Below are positions 9,267 to 17,316 of a stretch of 27,816 bases of DNA, piece after piece (the first letter of the stretch is position 1; each line of letters starts with the position of its first letter). A program made the translations under genes and the position numbers. The notes beneath the pieces were generated by a model. The model worked only from the letters and a program-made list of their open reading frames with translations. It was not told the DNA's origin and ran no database searches. Source of the stretch: Bacilli bacterium (lineage in GTDB: Bacteria > Bacillota_I > Bacilli_A > RFN20 > CAG-826); contig JAEDIE010000014.1 of NCBI GenBank assembly GCA_016296775.1, positions 1-27,816 of the forward strand. Direction: 5' to 3'.

Positions 9267-9983
9267 TTATTTCTCCTTTATAATGGTTCCTATATCTTTG
9301 TCTTCAATGGCTAATATAAAATTATTCATATCATCCATAGAGAAAACTTTTGTAACAACTTTACTATTTTCTAACAGTTTTGTAGCAGTTTTATCCATTA
9401 CTTTTAAATCCATGTCTAAAACTTCTTTATATGTAAGTTCTTTTAAAAACTTAGCATCTTCATACACTCTTGGATCCTTATTATAAACACCTTTTACTCC
9501 AAATTTACCAGCTAAAATCAAATCAGCTTCTAATTCAATAGCTCTTAAGGCAGCACAAGTATCTGTTGTATAATTAGGTTTTCCAATGCCTCCAGCTAAT
9601 AAAACAACCTTGTTTTCATAGTCTTTTTTAGCATTTTCTTTATCATAAGGTAAAGTTACATCTTTAACATTTAAAGCGCTATATAAAACATTTGGAATAT
9701 TTCTTTGAGTTAATAAACTTGAGATAGCTTTTAAATTAATAATAGTCCCAATCATTCCCATGTAATCGCCACTTTCGGTATCGATTCCATTATCTAAAGC
9801 TATTCTACCTCTAAAAATATTTCCAGCACCAATTACAACTCCAACCTTTACTCCATTATTAAATAAACATTCAATCAAAGAAACAATATCACTTAATTTC
9901 TTTGGATTTAAAATTGAAGTTGAATTATCAGCGATTGCTTCACCGCTTAATTTTAATATTACCTTTTTATATTTTGGGTCCAT
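9267..9983 (-). CDS. pyrH: Uridylate kinase (UMP kinase)
   Basis: PyrH phosphorylates UMP to UDP in pyrimidine nucleotide synthesis. It belongs to the amino acid kinase fold, with KLSGEA near the N-terminus, the glycine-rich VVIGAGNIFRG loop, GMIGT and the LLAGGIGKPNYTTDT segment. An in-frame TTG at 10010 would add nine residues, but it lies inside the tsf terminator. The ATG at 9983 gives the family-typical start MDPKYKKVILKLSGE and 238 aa. No Shine-Dalgarno sequence precedes this ATG; instead a TATAAT box sits 6 nt upstream, so the mRNA may be leaderless. Confidence 0.95.
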   Translation of the reverse strand: MDPKYKKVILKLSGEAIADNSTSILNPKKLSDIVSLIECLFNNGVKVGVVIGAGNIFRGRIALDNGIDTESGDYMGMIGTIINLKAISSLLTQRNIPNVLYSALNVKDVTLPYDKENAKKDYENKVVLLAGGIGKPNYTTDTCAALRAIELEADLILAGKFGVKGVYNKDPRVYEDAKFLKELTYKEVLDMDLKVMDKTATKLLENSKVVTKVFSMDDMNNFILAIEDKDIGTIIKEK

Positions 9984-9989
9984 ATAAAT

Positions 9990-9995
9990 ATTATA
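9990..9995 (-). promoter_or_regulatory. Candidate -10 box of pyrH (leaderless start)
   Basis: The minus strand has a perfect TATAAT, then ATTTAT, then the pyrH ATG. Transcription would begin at or next to the start codon. The -35 region coincides with the tsf terminator stem and is poor, so this is tentative. Confidence 0.35.
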
Positions 9996-10019
9996 AACAA
10001 AAAGGCACAAAAGTGCCTT
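9995..10019 (-). terminator. Terminator of rpsB-tsf
   Basis: On the minus strand AAGGCAC and GTGCCTT pair around a TTTT loop and run into TTTTGTTT. This is a compact intrinsic terminator starting about 20 nt after the tsf stop codon. Confidence 0.85.
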
Positions 10020-10040
10020 AATTAATTAAATTAATTTTAA

Positions 10041-10910
10041 TTATTTTACTTGAGCCATGACTTCTTTAGCAAAATCATCATGTCTCTTTTCAAGTCCTTC
10101 ACCAACTTGGTAACGGATGAATTGTAAAACTTTGTTGTCAGCTGATTTTAAAACATCGCCAACTTTCTTTGATGGATCAAGAAGATAATCTTGATCAGCA
10201 AGAACTGATTCGCTTAAAATCTTGTGGACTTTACCTTTAACAATATTTGCTAAAGCAGCTTCTGGTTTGTTTGCTAATTTTGGATCATTTTTGCTTGCTT
10301 CCATTTGAATTTTTGTTTCAGCTTCAATAACATCTTGAGGAATATCTGATTCCAAAATGTATTTTGGTGAGTTAGCAGCGATTTGCATAGCTAAACCTTT
10401 AGCTAATGTAGAATCTTCTTTTTCAAGTTTAACAATAACAGCAATTTTTCCGCCTTGGTGGATGTATGTGCCAACACCTTCGCCTTCATTTGATTCAACG
10501 ATATCAAATCTTCTGATTGTTAATTTTTCACCAAGTTTAACAGCAGCATCAGTGAATTCAGCTTTAACAGCTTCACTTAAAGCAGCGACATCAGCTGGTT
10601 TTGTTGATAAAGCTTTCTTACAGCATTCTGAAACTAAAGCTTTGAAAGGATCTGAATTTGCGACGAAATCTGTTTCACAGTTAACTTCACAAACACATGC
10701 AGCACCACAGCAGCATCTTTCAATCAAAGCTAAACCTTCAGCAGCAATTCTGTCAGCTTTTTTAGCTTGCTTAGCAATACCTTTTTCTCTTAACCAATCT
10801 GTTGCTCTATCAACATCATTGTTTGTTTCATCAAGAGCACGTTTGCAATCCATCATGCCGGCTCCTGTTCTTTCTCTAAGAATTTTAATTAATTCAATAT
10901 TGCTAGCCAT
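10041..10910 (-). CDS. tsf: Elongation factor Ts
   Basis: EF-Ts exchanges GDP for GTP on EF-Tu. The N-terminal domain is canonical (ELIKILRERTGAGMMDCKRAL), and the TDFVANSD motif contacting EF-Tu follows near 80-87. At 289 aa it is normal length. The unusual part is a cysteine-rich patch at residues 66-78 (C66, C67, C68, C72, C74, with the family-typical C78), followed by C96-C97. The start is 3 nt after rpsB, with its Shine-Dalgarno sequence GAAGGAG formed by the last rpsB codons. Transcription ends at the hairpin just downstream. Confidence 0.96.
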   Translation of the reverse strand: MASNIELIKILRERTGAGMMDCKRALDETNNDVDRATDWLREKGIAKQAKKADRIAAEGLALIERCCCGAACVCEVNCETDFVANSDPFKALVSECCKKALSTKPADVAALSEAVKAEFTDAAVKLGEKLTIRRFDIVESNEGEGVGTYIHQGGKIAVIVKLEKEDSTLAKGLAMQIAANSPKYILESDIPQDVIEAETKIQMEASKNDPKLANKPEAALANIVKGKVHKILSESVLADQDYLLDPSKKVGDVLKSADNKVLQFIRYQVGEGLEKRHDDFAKEVMAQVK

Positions 10911-10913
10911 TTT

Positions 10914-11969
10914 TTATTCTCCTTCTTTGACTTCTTCAGTTTTCTTTGGAGCTCTTCTTACAGGTTTTCTTGCTGGTTTATCAGCACCTTCTTTTGTTTC
11001 TTGAGCACCTTCTTTATTTTCTTCTCTCTTAGCAGCAAAAGCTTCTCTTCTAGCTTTTTCTCTTTCGAGTTTTTCTCTTTGCATTTCGCGTCTTGCAGCG
11101 ATTCTTAAAGCATTTTCTCTATCAGCTTGTCTAAGAGCATCTTTCATGGTGACTTCTTCGGTTCCTTCTTCTTTTAAGTAAGCAACTTCTGGTAATCCAC
11201 CTTTAGCTTCGACGATAGCATCGTTTAATACACTAATAATAAGTTTAACACTCTTGTTAGCATCATCGTTTCCAGGAATGACGTAGTCGATTCCATCTGG
11301 ATCACAGTTTGTATCACAGATAGCAAATACTGGAATGTGTAATTTTCTAGCTTCTAAAACAGCATTGTGTTCTTGAGTTGGATCAACAACAATAATAGCA
11401 TTTGGAATCTTGACCATTTCTTTGATGCCTTCAAGGTTCTTTGCTAATTTTTCTTTTTCTTTAACTAATTTGCTTGCTTCTTTCTTTGGTAATTTATCCC
11501 AATCACCATCAACTTCAGCAGCTTCAAGATCTTTTAATTTTCTTGTTCTTGTTCTAATTGTTTTGAAGTTTGTTAAAATTCCACCTAACCATCTATTGTT
11601 AATGTAGAATGATCCACTTCTTTCAGCTTCTTCTTTGACGATTTCTTTAGCGTTTTCTTTTGTACCAACTAATAAAACCTTACCACCATCTGTAACGATT
11701 TCTTTAAGTTTAGCATAGGCAGCTTCGATTCCTTCTTTGGTCTTGTTTAAATCGATAATGTAAACACCATTTCTTGGGCAGTAAATGAATGGTTTCATTT
11801 TTGGGTTCCATTTTCTTGTTTGGTGACCATAATGAACTCCATTATCAATTAATCTTTTTAATGTGATAATTTCAGCGTTTTCATCTCTAACAACGCTTTC
11901 CATAACGTTAGCAGCTTCTTCTTTTACTTCGCTAGTTGCTTCAGCGACAATTTCCTTTTCTTCAGTCAT
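10914..11969 (-). CDS. rpsB: 30S ribosomal protein S2, extended at both ends
   Basis: The S2 core runs from about residue 35 to 257, with hallmark segments such as GVHYGHQTRKWNPKMKPFI, NRWLGGILTNF and AIIVVDPTQEHNAV. It is followed by a highly charged, probably helical and then disordered tail of about 94 aa ending in a Lys/Arg/Pro/Glu-rich stretch. An acidic N-terminal extension of about 34 aa precedes the core. The total of 351 aa compares with about 250 in Bacillus. The start is secure: GGAGGAG lies just upstream of the ATG, and no other good start fits. It is the first gene of the rpsB-tsf operon, transcribed from its own promoter with a leader of about 110 nt. Confidence 0.96.
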   Translation of the reverse strand: MTEEKEIVAEATSEVKEEAANVMESVVRDENAEIITLKRLIDNGVHYGHQTRKWNPKMKPFIYCPRNGVYIIDLNKTKEGIEAAYAKLKEIVTDGGKVLLVGTKENAKEIVKEEAERSGSFYINNRWLGGILTNFKTIRTRTRKLKDLEAAEVDGDWDKLPKKEASKLVKEKEKLAKNLEGIKEMVKIPNAIIVVDPTQEHNAVLEARKLHIPVFAICDTNCDPDGIDYVIPGNDDANKSVKLIISVLNDAIVEAKGGLPEVAYLKEEGTEEVTMKDALRQADRENALRIAARREMQREKLEREKARREAFAAKREENKEGAQETKEGADKPARKPVRRAPKKTEEVKEGE

Positions 11970-12079
11970 TTTGACTCCTCCAATTTGTTAGGCCTCCACT
12001 ACTTCGAACGAATATCCCTCCTAAAAAGGAGACTAGGCAAACGAATCCATAGTGTGCGTATTCTTTTGTTTCCAAAAGT
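11970..12079 (-). promoter_or_regulatory. Structured 5' leader of rpsB, candidate S2 autoregulatory RNA
   Basis: The leader is more GC-rich than the surrounding spacers. Its 5' end forms CTTTTG/CAAAAG around a GAAA loop (12063-12078). A CACTA/TAGTG helix can then enclose CTCCT/AGGAG and TTCG/CGAA hairpins. The internal CTCC could alternatively pair with the GGAGGAG ribosome binding site, so a translational switch is conceivable. I do not match it to a named family. Confidence 0.45.
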
Positions 12080-12085
12080 CTATTT

Positions 12086-12114
12086 ATTTTATCAATTTAT
12101 AAATATGTTTGCAA
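12086..12114 (-). promoter_or_regulatory. Promoter of rpsB-tsf
   Basis: On the minus strand TTGCAA is followed after 17 nt by TAAAAT. It sits in the gap between the xerC stop (12121) and rpsB, giving a transcript start near 12079. Confidence 0.75.
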
Positions 12115-12120
12115 CATGAA

Positions 12121-13053
12121 TTACGACTTCTTTCCTTTAGGAAAGTATAAGTCATATTGAGCTTTCAAAGTATCTTTTGAAACATGAGTATATATTTGAG
12201 TTGTATTAATTGATTCATGACCTAATAATTCTTGAATCAATCTTAAATCTGCTCCTCCTTCAAGTAGGTGAGTGGCAAATGTATGTCTTAAAGTATGAGG
12301 ATGTAATTCGAATCCTAAATTAAGTCCAGTCTTTTTAACTATTGATTGCATGATGTATTCAAGACCTCTAGAAGTTAATTTTTCACCTTTAGAATTCATA
12401 AAAACATATTGATTTCCAGTTTTATTTTCACTTTTTAATAACAATTCTCTTCTTAAACCCTTTGAATATGAAATTAAGTAAATCTTAGCATTTTCACTAA
12501 AAGGAACAATTCTTTCTTTTTTACCTTTACCAAAAACTCTAATAAATCTTGATGCTAAATTTATATCATTAATTTTTAAATTAATTACTTCGCTACATCT
12601 TAATCCAGAACTATACATGAGTTCTAATAAGGCTTGATCACGATCTTTTAATTCATCTACTCTTTCACTATTTCTTTTTAACAATTCTTCAATTTGAGAA
12701 TTATATAAAACATCGGGCATTTTGTTATGCACTTTACCTTGCCTTATCGATAAAAACGGATTAGAGGTTACTACATTTCTTTTTAAAAGAAATTTATAAA
12801 ACTTTCTTAAAGAACAAATTCTTCTTCTTAAAGTTCTTTCGCTTTCTAATTTTCCTTTATTGTTAGTCGTAGATAATCTTTCTTGCATAAAATTTCTAAT
12901 TTTAAGCTTAGAAATTTTTGTAAAATCCAAATTATTTCTATACAAAAAATCAAAATAGCATTCCAAATCTTGCTTATATGCAATTATAGTATTTTCACTA
13001 TATTGCAAATCGTGCCTTAAATAATCAATAAATTCACTTTCAACTCTATTCAT
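12121..13053 (-). CDS. xerC: Tyrosine recombinase XerC (CodV)
   Basis: XerC-type recombinases resolve chromosome dimers at dif sites. The protein has an N-terminal SAM-like core-binding domain (about 1-90) and a C-terminal catalytic domain with the full set of active residues: R151 (SSGLRCSE), K176, H253 and R256 (HPHTLRH), H279 (LLGH) and nucleophile Y288 (QIYTH). Its 310 aa is typical. It overlaps the end of trmFO by 8 bp, and the order topA-trmFO-xerC is that of Bacillus topA-trmFO-codV. This context and the lack of integrase-like neighbours argue for the housekeeping XerC rather than a phage integrase. The hslV/hslU/codY genes that follow in Bacillus are absent. Confidence 0.93.
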   Translation of the reverse strand: MNRVESEFIDYLRHDLQYSENTIIAYKQDLECYFDFLYRNNLDFTKISKLKIRNFMQERLSTTNNKGKLESERTLRRRICSLRKFYKFLLKRNVVTSNPFLSIRQGKVHNKMPDVLYNSQIEELLKRNSERVDELKDRDQALLELMYSSGLRCSEVINLKINDINLASRFIRVFGKGKKERIVPFSENAKIYLISYSKGLRRELLLKSENKTGNQYVFMNSKGEKLTSRGLEYIMQSIVKKTGLNLGFELHPHTLRHTFATHLLEGGADLRLIQELLGHESINTTQIYTHVSKDTLKAQYDLYFPKGKKS

Positions 13054-14338
13054 TAAATTGTTTCTTAAACAAATCTATATATTTTAAACTTCTTTCAACT
13101 AAAGCTTCTTTTTTCATAGAATTTGCACCAAACATTATACCAAAATTAGCATTCATTGGTGAAAAGTTATTTATTCCAGTATGTGTAATATATCTAAGTA
13201 AAGCCCCTAAAACTGTATTAAAAGATAGAGGTTTTATATCTAAATTTAAAATATTAGCAAGACAATAATATCCAACAAGTAATCCACTTGCTGCACTTTC
13301 AACGTATCCTTCTACTCCACTTAATTGTCCAGCAATATATATATTTTTTTCAGTTTTTATCATAGAAAAATCATTTAAAATTTTTGGAGCATAAATATAT
13401 GAATTTCTATGCATTAAGCCATATCTAACAAATTTTGCATTTTCCAAACCTGGAATTAAAGAAAATACTCTTTTTTGTTCAGGATAAGTTAAATTGGTTT
13501 GAAAACCAACAATATTGTATAAGTTACCAATTAAATCATCTTTTCTTAATTGACAAACTGCATATGGTTCTTCTTTAAAATTAAATCCGACTGGTTTTAA
13601 AGGTCCGTGTAATAAAGTTTTATATCCTCTAGAAGCAATAACTTCAATTGGGAGACATCCTTCAAAATAATTTACATCAAAATCATGCAAGGGAGCTTTT
13701 TTAGCATTGATTAATTCCTCATAAAACTTATCAAATTGTTCCTTAGTAAATGAGAGATTGATATAAACATCATCGTTATCATTTTCATATCTACTTCCAA
13801 AAGTTGCCTTACTTAAATCAATAGTTGATCTATCAACAATTGGAGCAGAAGCATCAAAAAATCCATAAATTTTATCATTAACCGAACTTTGAATCTTTTC
13901 TAATAAAGGAGTTGATGTTAAAGGTCCTGTACAAATAATGTTAATACCTTCTTTAAAATCATCTACATCTTCATAATGAATTTGGATATTTGGATTACTT
14001 TTAATCTTTTCTGTGATGTATTTTGCAAAAACTTCTCTATCAACGTTAAGTGAATCTCCGCCTTTTACTTCACTTACTTTACTTGCTTCAATCATTAAGG
14101 AACCAAGTTCTTCCATTTCCTTTTTAAGTAACCCACAAGCATTATCAAGTTTTCTAGATTTTAAAGAATTAGAACAAACTAGTTCTCCAAAAAAATCTGT
14201 ATGATGGGCGTCAGATTTAGCAACTGGTCTTTTCTCATATAAATGCACTTTAATACCATGGTTAGCTAAAAAATTGCTAGTTTCACAACCAGCTAAACCG
14301 GCACCAATTATATTTACTCTTATATTATTTTTTTGCAT
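13046..14338 (-). CDS. trmFO: tRNA m5U54 methyltransferase TrmFO (folate/FAD dependent)
   Basis: TrmFO makes ribothymidine at tRNA position 54 using methylene-tetrahydrofolate and FADH2. The N-terminus has the FAD dinucleotide fold GAGLAG (residues 12-17) and YEKRP. The family motif AHHTDFFGELVCSNSLK follows. Near the C-terminus QLSGVEGYVESAASGL is intact. The ATG at 14338 gives 430 aa and the usual short N-terminus. The reading frame stays open to 14380, but that would add 14 unconserved residues inside topA. The gene overlaps the topA end by 14 bp and the xerC start by 8 bp, so the three form one tightly coupled operon. Confidence 0.95.
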   Translation of the reverse strand: MQKNNIRVNIIGAGLAGCETSNFLANHGIKVHLYEKRPVAKSDAHHTDFFGELVCSNSLKSRKLDNACGLLKKEMEELGSLMIEASKVSEVKGGDSLNVDREVFAKYITEKIKSNPNIQIHYEDVDDFKEGINIICTGPLTSTPLLEKIQSSVNDKIYGFFDASAPIVDRSTIDLSKATFGSRYENDNDDVYINLSFTKEQFDKFYEELINAKKAPLHDFDVNYFEGCLPIEVIASRGYKTLLHGPLKPVGFNFKEEPYAVCQLRKDDLIGNLYNIVGFQTNLTYPEQKRVFSLIPGLENAKFVRYGLMHRNSYIYAPKILNDFSMIKTEKNIYIAGQLSGVEGYVESAASGLLVGYYCLANILNLDIKPLSFNTVLGALLRYITHTGINNFSPMNANFGIMFGANSMKKEALVERSLKYIDLFKKQFNE

Positions 14339-16406
14339 ATGGTTCGCTATGTTTGCATTTTGGGTAATTTGAGCAACCATAAAAATAACTTTTTCTAAAT
14401 TTTCTTAAAGTTAAAGTTCCTCCACAATCAGGGCAAACTTTTGTTGGAGCTTCTTTTAAAAGAGGATCTTCAATTGATTCAATATGTTTACATTTTGGAT
14501 AGCTACTACAAGCGATGAATTCATCACCTTTCTTATTTTTTCTATAAACAAGTGGACTACCACAATCTGGGCAAGCTCTCCCAACTTCTTTAAGTGGCTC
14601 TTTTTCTTCTTTTTTTACATATTTACATTCAGGATAGTTTATACAGCTAATAAATTCGCCATATCTTCCTTTTCTATAAACTAAATCTCCACCACAAACA
14701 GGGCATTTTTCTCCTGTTGTTTTTAATGGTTCTTTATAAATTTTCTCTTTAGCATCAAGATAAGTTGCATTAAATGAATCATAAAACTTCTTAATTAATT
14801 CTATTTCATTAACTGTTCCTTCTTGAACCTTATCTAATTCAGATTCCATGTTAGCTGTATATTCAACATTCATTAAATCTGGGAAATATTTCTTTAAAAC
14901 ATTGCTTGTTAAAATACCTTGTTCAGTTGGTGTTAAACCTTCTTTATCGCTAATGATATATTTTCTAGTAATCAAAGTTTGAATAGTAGAAGAATAAGTT
15001 GAAGGTCTTCCAATTCCATCCTCTTCCATAATTTTAACAAGTTTTCCTTCGTTATATCTTGATGGAGCTTTTGTAAAGTTTTGAATACCTTCTAATTTAT
15101 TAAATTCATATGTTTCACCAACGTTAAATATTGGTAAATCATCTTGATTTTCTTTATCAATTTTAATGATGTTATATCCTGGAAAGACATTTACACTTCC
15201 TTTAGCGGCAAATTCAACATCTTGATTCATAAATGTTACAGTAGTAATTTCGTTAATCTTATCACTCATTAAAGAAGCAATAGTTCTTTCATAAATTAAT
15301 TTATAAAGCTTATATTGTCTTTCATTAAGATATTGTTTAATTGATTTAGGTGTTCTATAAATGCTTGTAGGTCTAATACATTCATGAGCGTCTTGTTGTA
15401 ATTTAACATTTTTGCTAGCTTTAATACCCTTATAGAAGTTATCTCCATAAGTTTTAATAATATAATCTTTTGCTTCGTTAACAAAAGCATCACTAATTCT
15501 TGTAGAATCAGTTCTCATATAGGTAATTAAACCAACTAAACCTTCATCAGTTTCAACACCTTCATAAAGAGATTGAGCAACACTAGCTGTTGTTTTGGTT
15601 TTAAATCCTAATGAAGAATAAGCTACTTGTTCAAGTGTTGATGTTCTAAAAGGATCTTTGCTCGAAATTGCTTTAGTTGTTTTCTTAATATCATTTACAG
15701 TTAAATTCTTATCTAATTTTTCAATAAATTTATCTGCTTCTTCTTTTGTTTTTAATTCAACTTTACCATTCTTATCTTTAATTAATTCTAGTTTTATTTC
15801 TTTTTCATCCTTAATAATAGAAGATTCAATGGTCCAATATTCTTCACTAACAAAATTTAAAATTTCTTTTTCGTGGTCACAAATAATTCCTAAAGTTGCA
15901 GATTGAACTCTACCAGCTGATTGGCTTTTAATTTTATTTTGTAATAATTTCGATAATCTAAAACCAAGGATACGATCAATAATTCTTCTTGCTTCTTGAG
16001 AATGAACTAAATTCATATCGATAGTTCTACTATTATCAATTGCATGTAAAATAGATTTTTTGGTAATTTCATGAAATTCTAAACGCTTTGTTTTTTCAAT
16101 AGGTAAAGATAAAACTTCAGCTAAATGCCAAGCAATAGCCTCTCCTTCTCTATCAGGGTCGGTTGCAAGTAAAATTTCATCAGCTTTTTTAGCCTTTGCT
16201 TTTAAAGACCTTACTACACTGACTTTATCTTTGTTCACTACATAGGTTGGTTTAAATTCATTTGCTATATCAATTCCTAAACCTTCTTTACCTTGAATAG
16301 CAAGATCTCTTACATGACCGACACTAGCTTCGACGTCATATTCTTCACCTAAATAATGGCCAATAGTTTTACTTTTTGCTGGAGATTCAACAATAACTAA
16401 TTTCAT
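14325..16406 (-). CDS. topA: DNA topoisomerase I
   Basis: This type IA topoisomerase relaxes negative supercoils. The N-terminal Toprim domain begins LVIVESPAKSKTI and has the metal motif DPDRE at 83-87. The active-site tyrosine is Y296 in GLITYMRTDSTR. Three C4 zinc ribbons close the protein, each with CPxCG near the start and a CxxYPxC end. Its 693 aa matches the Bacillus enzyme. A canonical promoter lies upstream at 16428-16456, and AAGAGG serves as ribosome binding site. First gene of topA-trmFO-xerC. Confidence 0.98.
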   Translation of the reverse strand: MKLVIVESPAKSKTIGHYLGEEYDVEASVGHVRDLAIQGKEGLGIDIANEFKPTYVVNKDKVSVVRSLKAKAKKADEILLATDPDREGEAIAWHLAEVLSLPIEKTKRLEFHEITKKSILHAIDNSRTIDMNLVHSQEARRIIDRILGFRLSKLLQNKIKSQSAGRVQSATLGIICDHEKEILNFVSEEYWTIESSIIKDEKEIKLELIKDKNGKVELKTKEEADKFIEKLDKNLTVNDIKKTTKAISSKDPFRTSTLEQVAYSSLGFKTKTTASVAQSLYEGVETDEGLVGLITYMRTDSTRISDAFVNEAKDYIIKTYGDNFYKGIKASKNVKLQQDAHECIRPTSIYRTPKSIKQYLNERQYKLYKLIYERTIASLMSDKINEITTVTFMNQDVEFAAKGSVNVFPGYNIIKIDKENQDDLPIFNVGETYEFNKLEGIQNFTKAPSRYNEGKLVKIMEEDGIGRPSTYSSTIQTLITRKYIISDKEGLTPTEQGILTSNVLKKYFPDLMNVEYTANMESELDKVQEGTVNEIELIKKFYDSFNATYLDAKEKIYKEPLKTTGEKCPVCGGDLVYRKGRYGEFISCINYPECKYVKKEEKEPLKEVGRACPDCGSPLVYRKNKKGDEFIACSSYPKCKHIESIEDPLLKEAPTKVCPDCGGTLTLRKFRKSYFYGCSNYPKCKHSEPYAKK

Positions 16407-16427
16407 AATTTTCCTCTTTGCTTATTA

Positions 16428-16456
16428 AATATAGAGTTAATTTTATGTTTTGTAAA
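16428..16456 (-). promoter_or_regulatory. Promoter of topA-trmFO-xerC
   Basis: On the minus strand TTTACA is followed after 17 nt by TATATT, about 21 nt before the topA ATG. An AT-only 8-bp hairpin at 16481-16500 overlaps the dprA stop codon, but no T-run follows it. Confidence 0.65.
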
Positions 16457-16497
16457 GTTAAAAATTTTGCCTTTATCTATTAAATATATATGTATAT

Positions 16498-17274
16498 TTA
16501 AGGATTTAAAATTTCTTGTATATCTTTTGCACTTTCTACTAAGTAAGCCCCATCCTTAATCAATCTATTACAGTTACTTTCTTCATTAGCTCTATATGGT
16601 AAGCAACAAATATTTCTATTTTCTTCTAAAGCAAAAGATACCGTCGACATACATCCGCTTCTTCCATAGCTCTCAACCAAAAATAAAGTATCTGATAATG
16701 AAGCTATAATTCTGTTTCGTAAAAGAAAATTATTTGAACCAGTTTCAACATTAGGACCATATTCACTTATAATTAACCCATTATTTTTAATTATTTCTTC
16801 ATACAAATATTTATTTTCACTAGGATAAGGCTTATCAATTGAACAACCCATTACTGCAATAGTCCTTTTTTTACTTTCAAGTGCAGCCTTATGAGCAATA
16901 CCATCGATTCCTTTGGCTAATCCACTAATAATTACAATGTCTTGATTTAAATCTTTAATAATTAATTTACAATTTCTTAAACCATATTCAGTATTTTCTC
17001 TTGATCCAATTACACCAAGCATTTTCCTTCTTTCAGTTAATAATAAAGAAATATCCCCTTTATAAAATATGACAAAAGGCGGTTTTCTTGTGTTTTTTAA
17101 ATAGTCTGGATATTCAGGATCTAATAAAGTAATGTAATTTCCATTAAATGAATTAACATAACTACTCATTTCATCATTATCAATTCTATTTTTCTTTTTG
17201 ATAAAATCAAAAATAATATCCCATTCTCCATTAAACTTGAGACTTAGATAAAGCAATAATTCTTTTGTATTCAT
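16498..17274 (-). CDS. dprA: DprA/Smf-family DNA processing protein
   Basis: DprA loads RecA on incoming single-stranded DNA during transformation; many non-competent bacteria also keep it. The Rossmann-like core is clear: GVIGSR near 87-92, SGLAKGIDGIAH at 117-128, and the RNRIIASLSD and ALEENRNICCLPYR segments. The protein is 258 aa and ends soon after the core, so the C-terminal winged-helix domain of longer homologues is missing. The start has a strong TAAGGAGG ribosome binding site. It follows rnhB by about 42 nt and precedes topA as in Bacillus. Confidence 0.92.
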   Translation of the reverse strand: MNTKELLLYLSLKFNGEWDIIFDFIKKKNRIDNDEMSSYVNSFNGNYITLLDPEYPDYLKNTRKPPFVIFYKGDISLLLTERRKMLGVIGSRENTEYGLRNCKLIIKDLNQDIVIISGLAKGIDGIAHKAALESKKRTIAVMGCSIDKPYPSENKYLYEEIIKNNGLIISEYGPNVETGSNNFLLRNRIIASLSDTLFLVESYGRSGCMSTVSFALEENRNICCLPYRANEESNCNRLIKDGAYLVESAKDIQEILNP

Positions 17275-17316
17275 AAACGACCTCCTTATATAACAAGACG
17301 CCGTTTTCTTTAAATT

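Noticed and set aside
9984..10010. TTG start giving pyrH nine more residues
   Set aside because: It lies inside the tsf terminator loop, and the extra residues are not conserved.
10357..11004. 215-aa plus-strand open frame across tsf and rpsB
   Set aside because: It is a shadow of two strongly conserved genes on the other strand, with low-complexity Ser/Ala/Leu composition and no ribosome binding site.
12121..13053. Phage or mobile-element integrase
   Set aside because: It is embedded and overlapping in the conserved topA-trmFO-xerC operon with no att-like repeats or mobile genes nearby.
14339..14380. Longer trmFO start inside topA
   Set aside because: It would add 14 unconserved residues; the ATG at 14338 matches the family start.
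16481..16500. AT-only hairpin TAAATATA-TATG-TATATTTA as dprA terminator
   Set aside because: It has no GC pairs and no following T-run.
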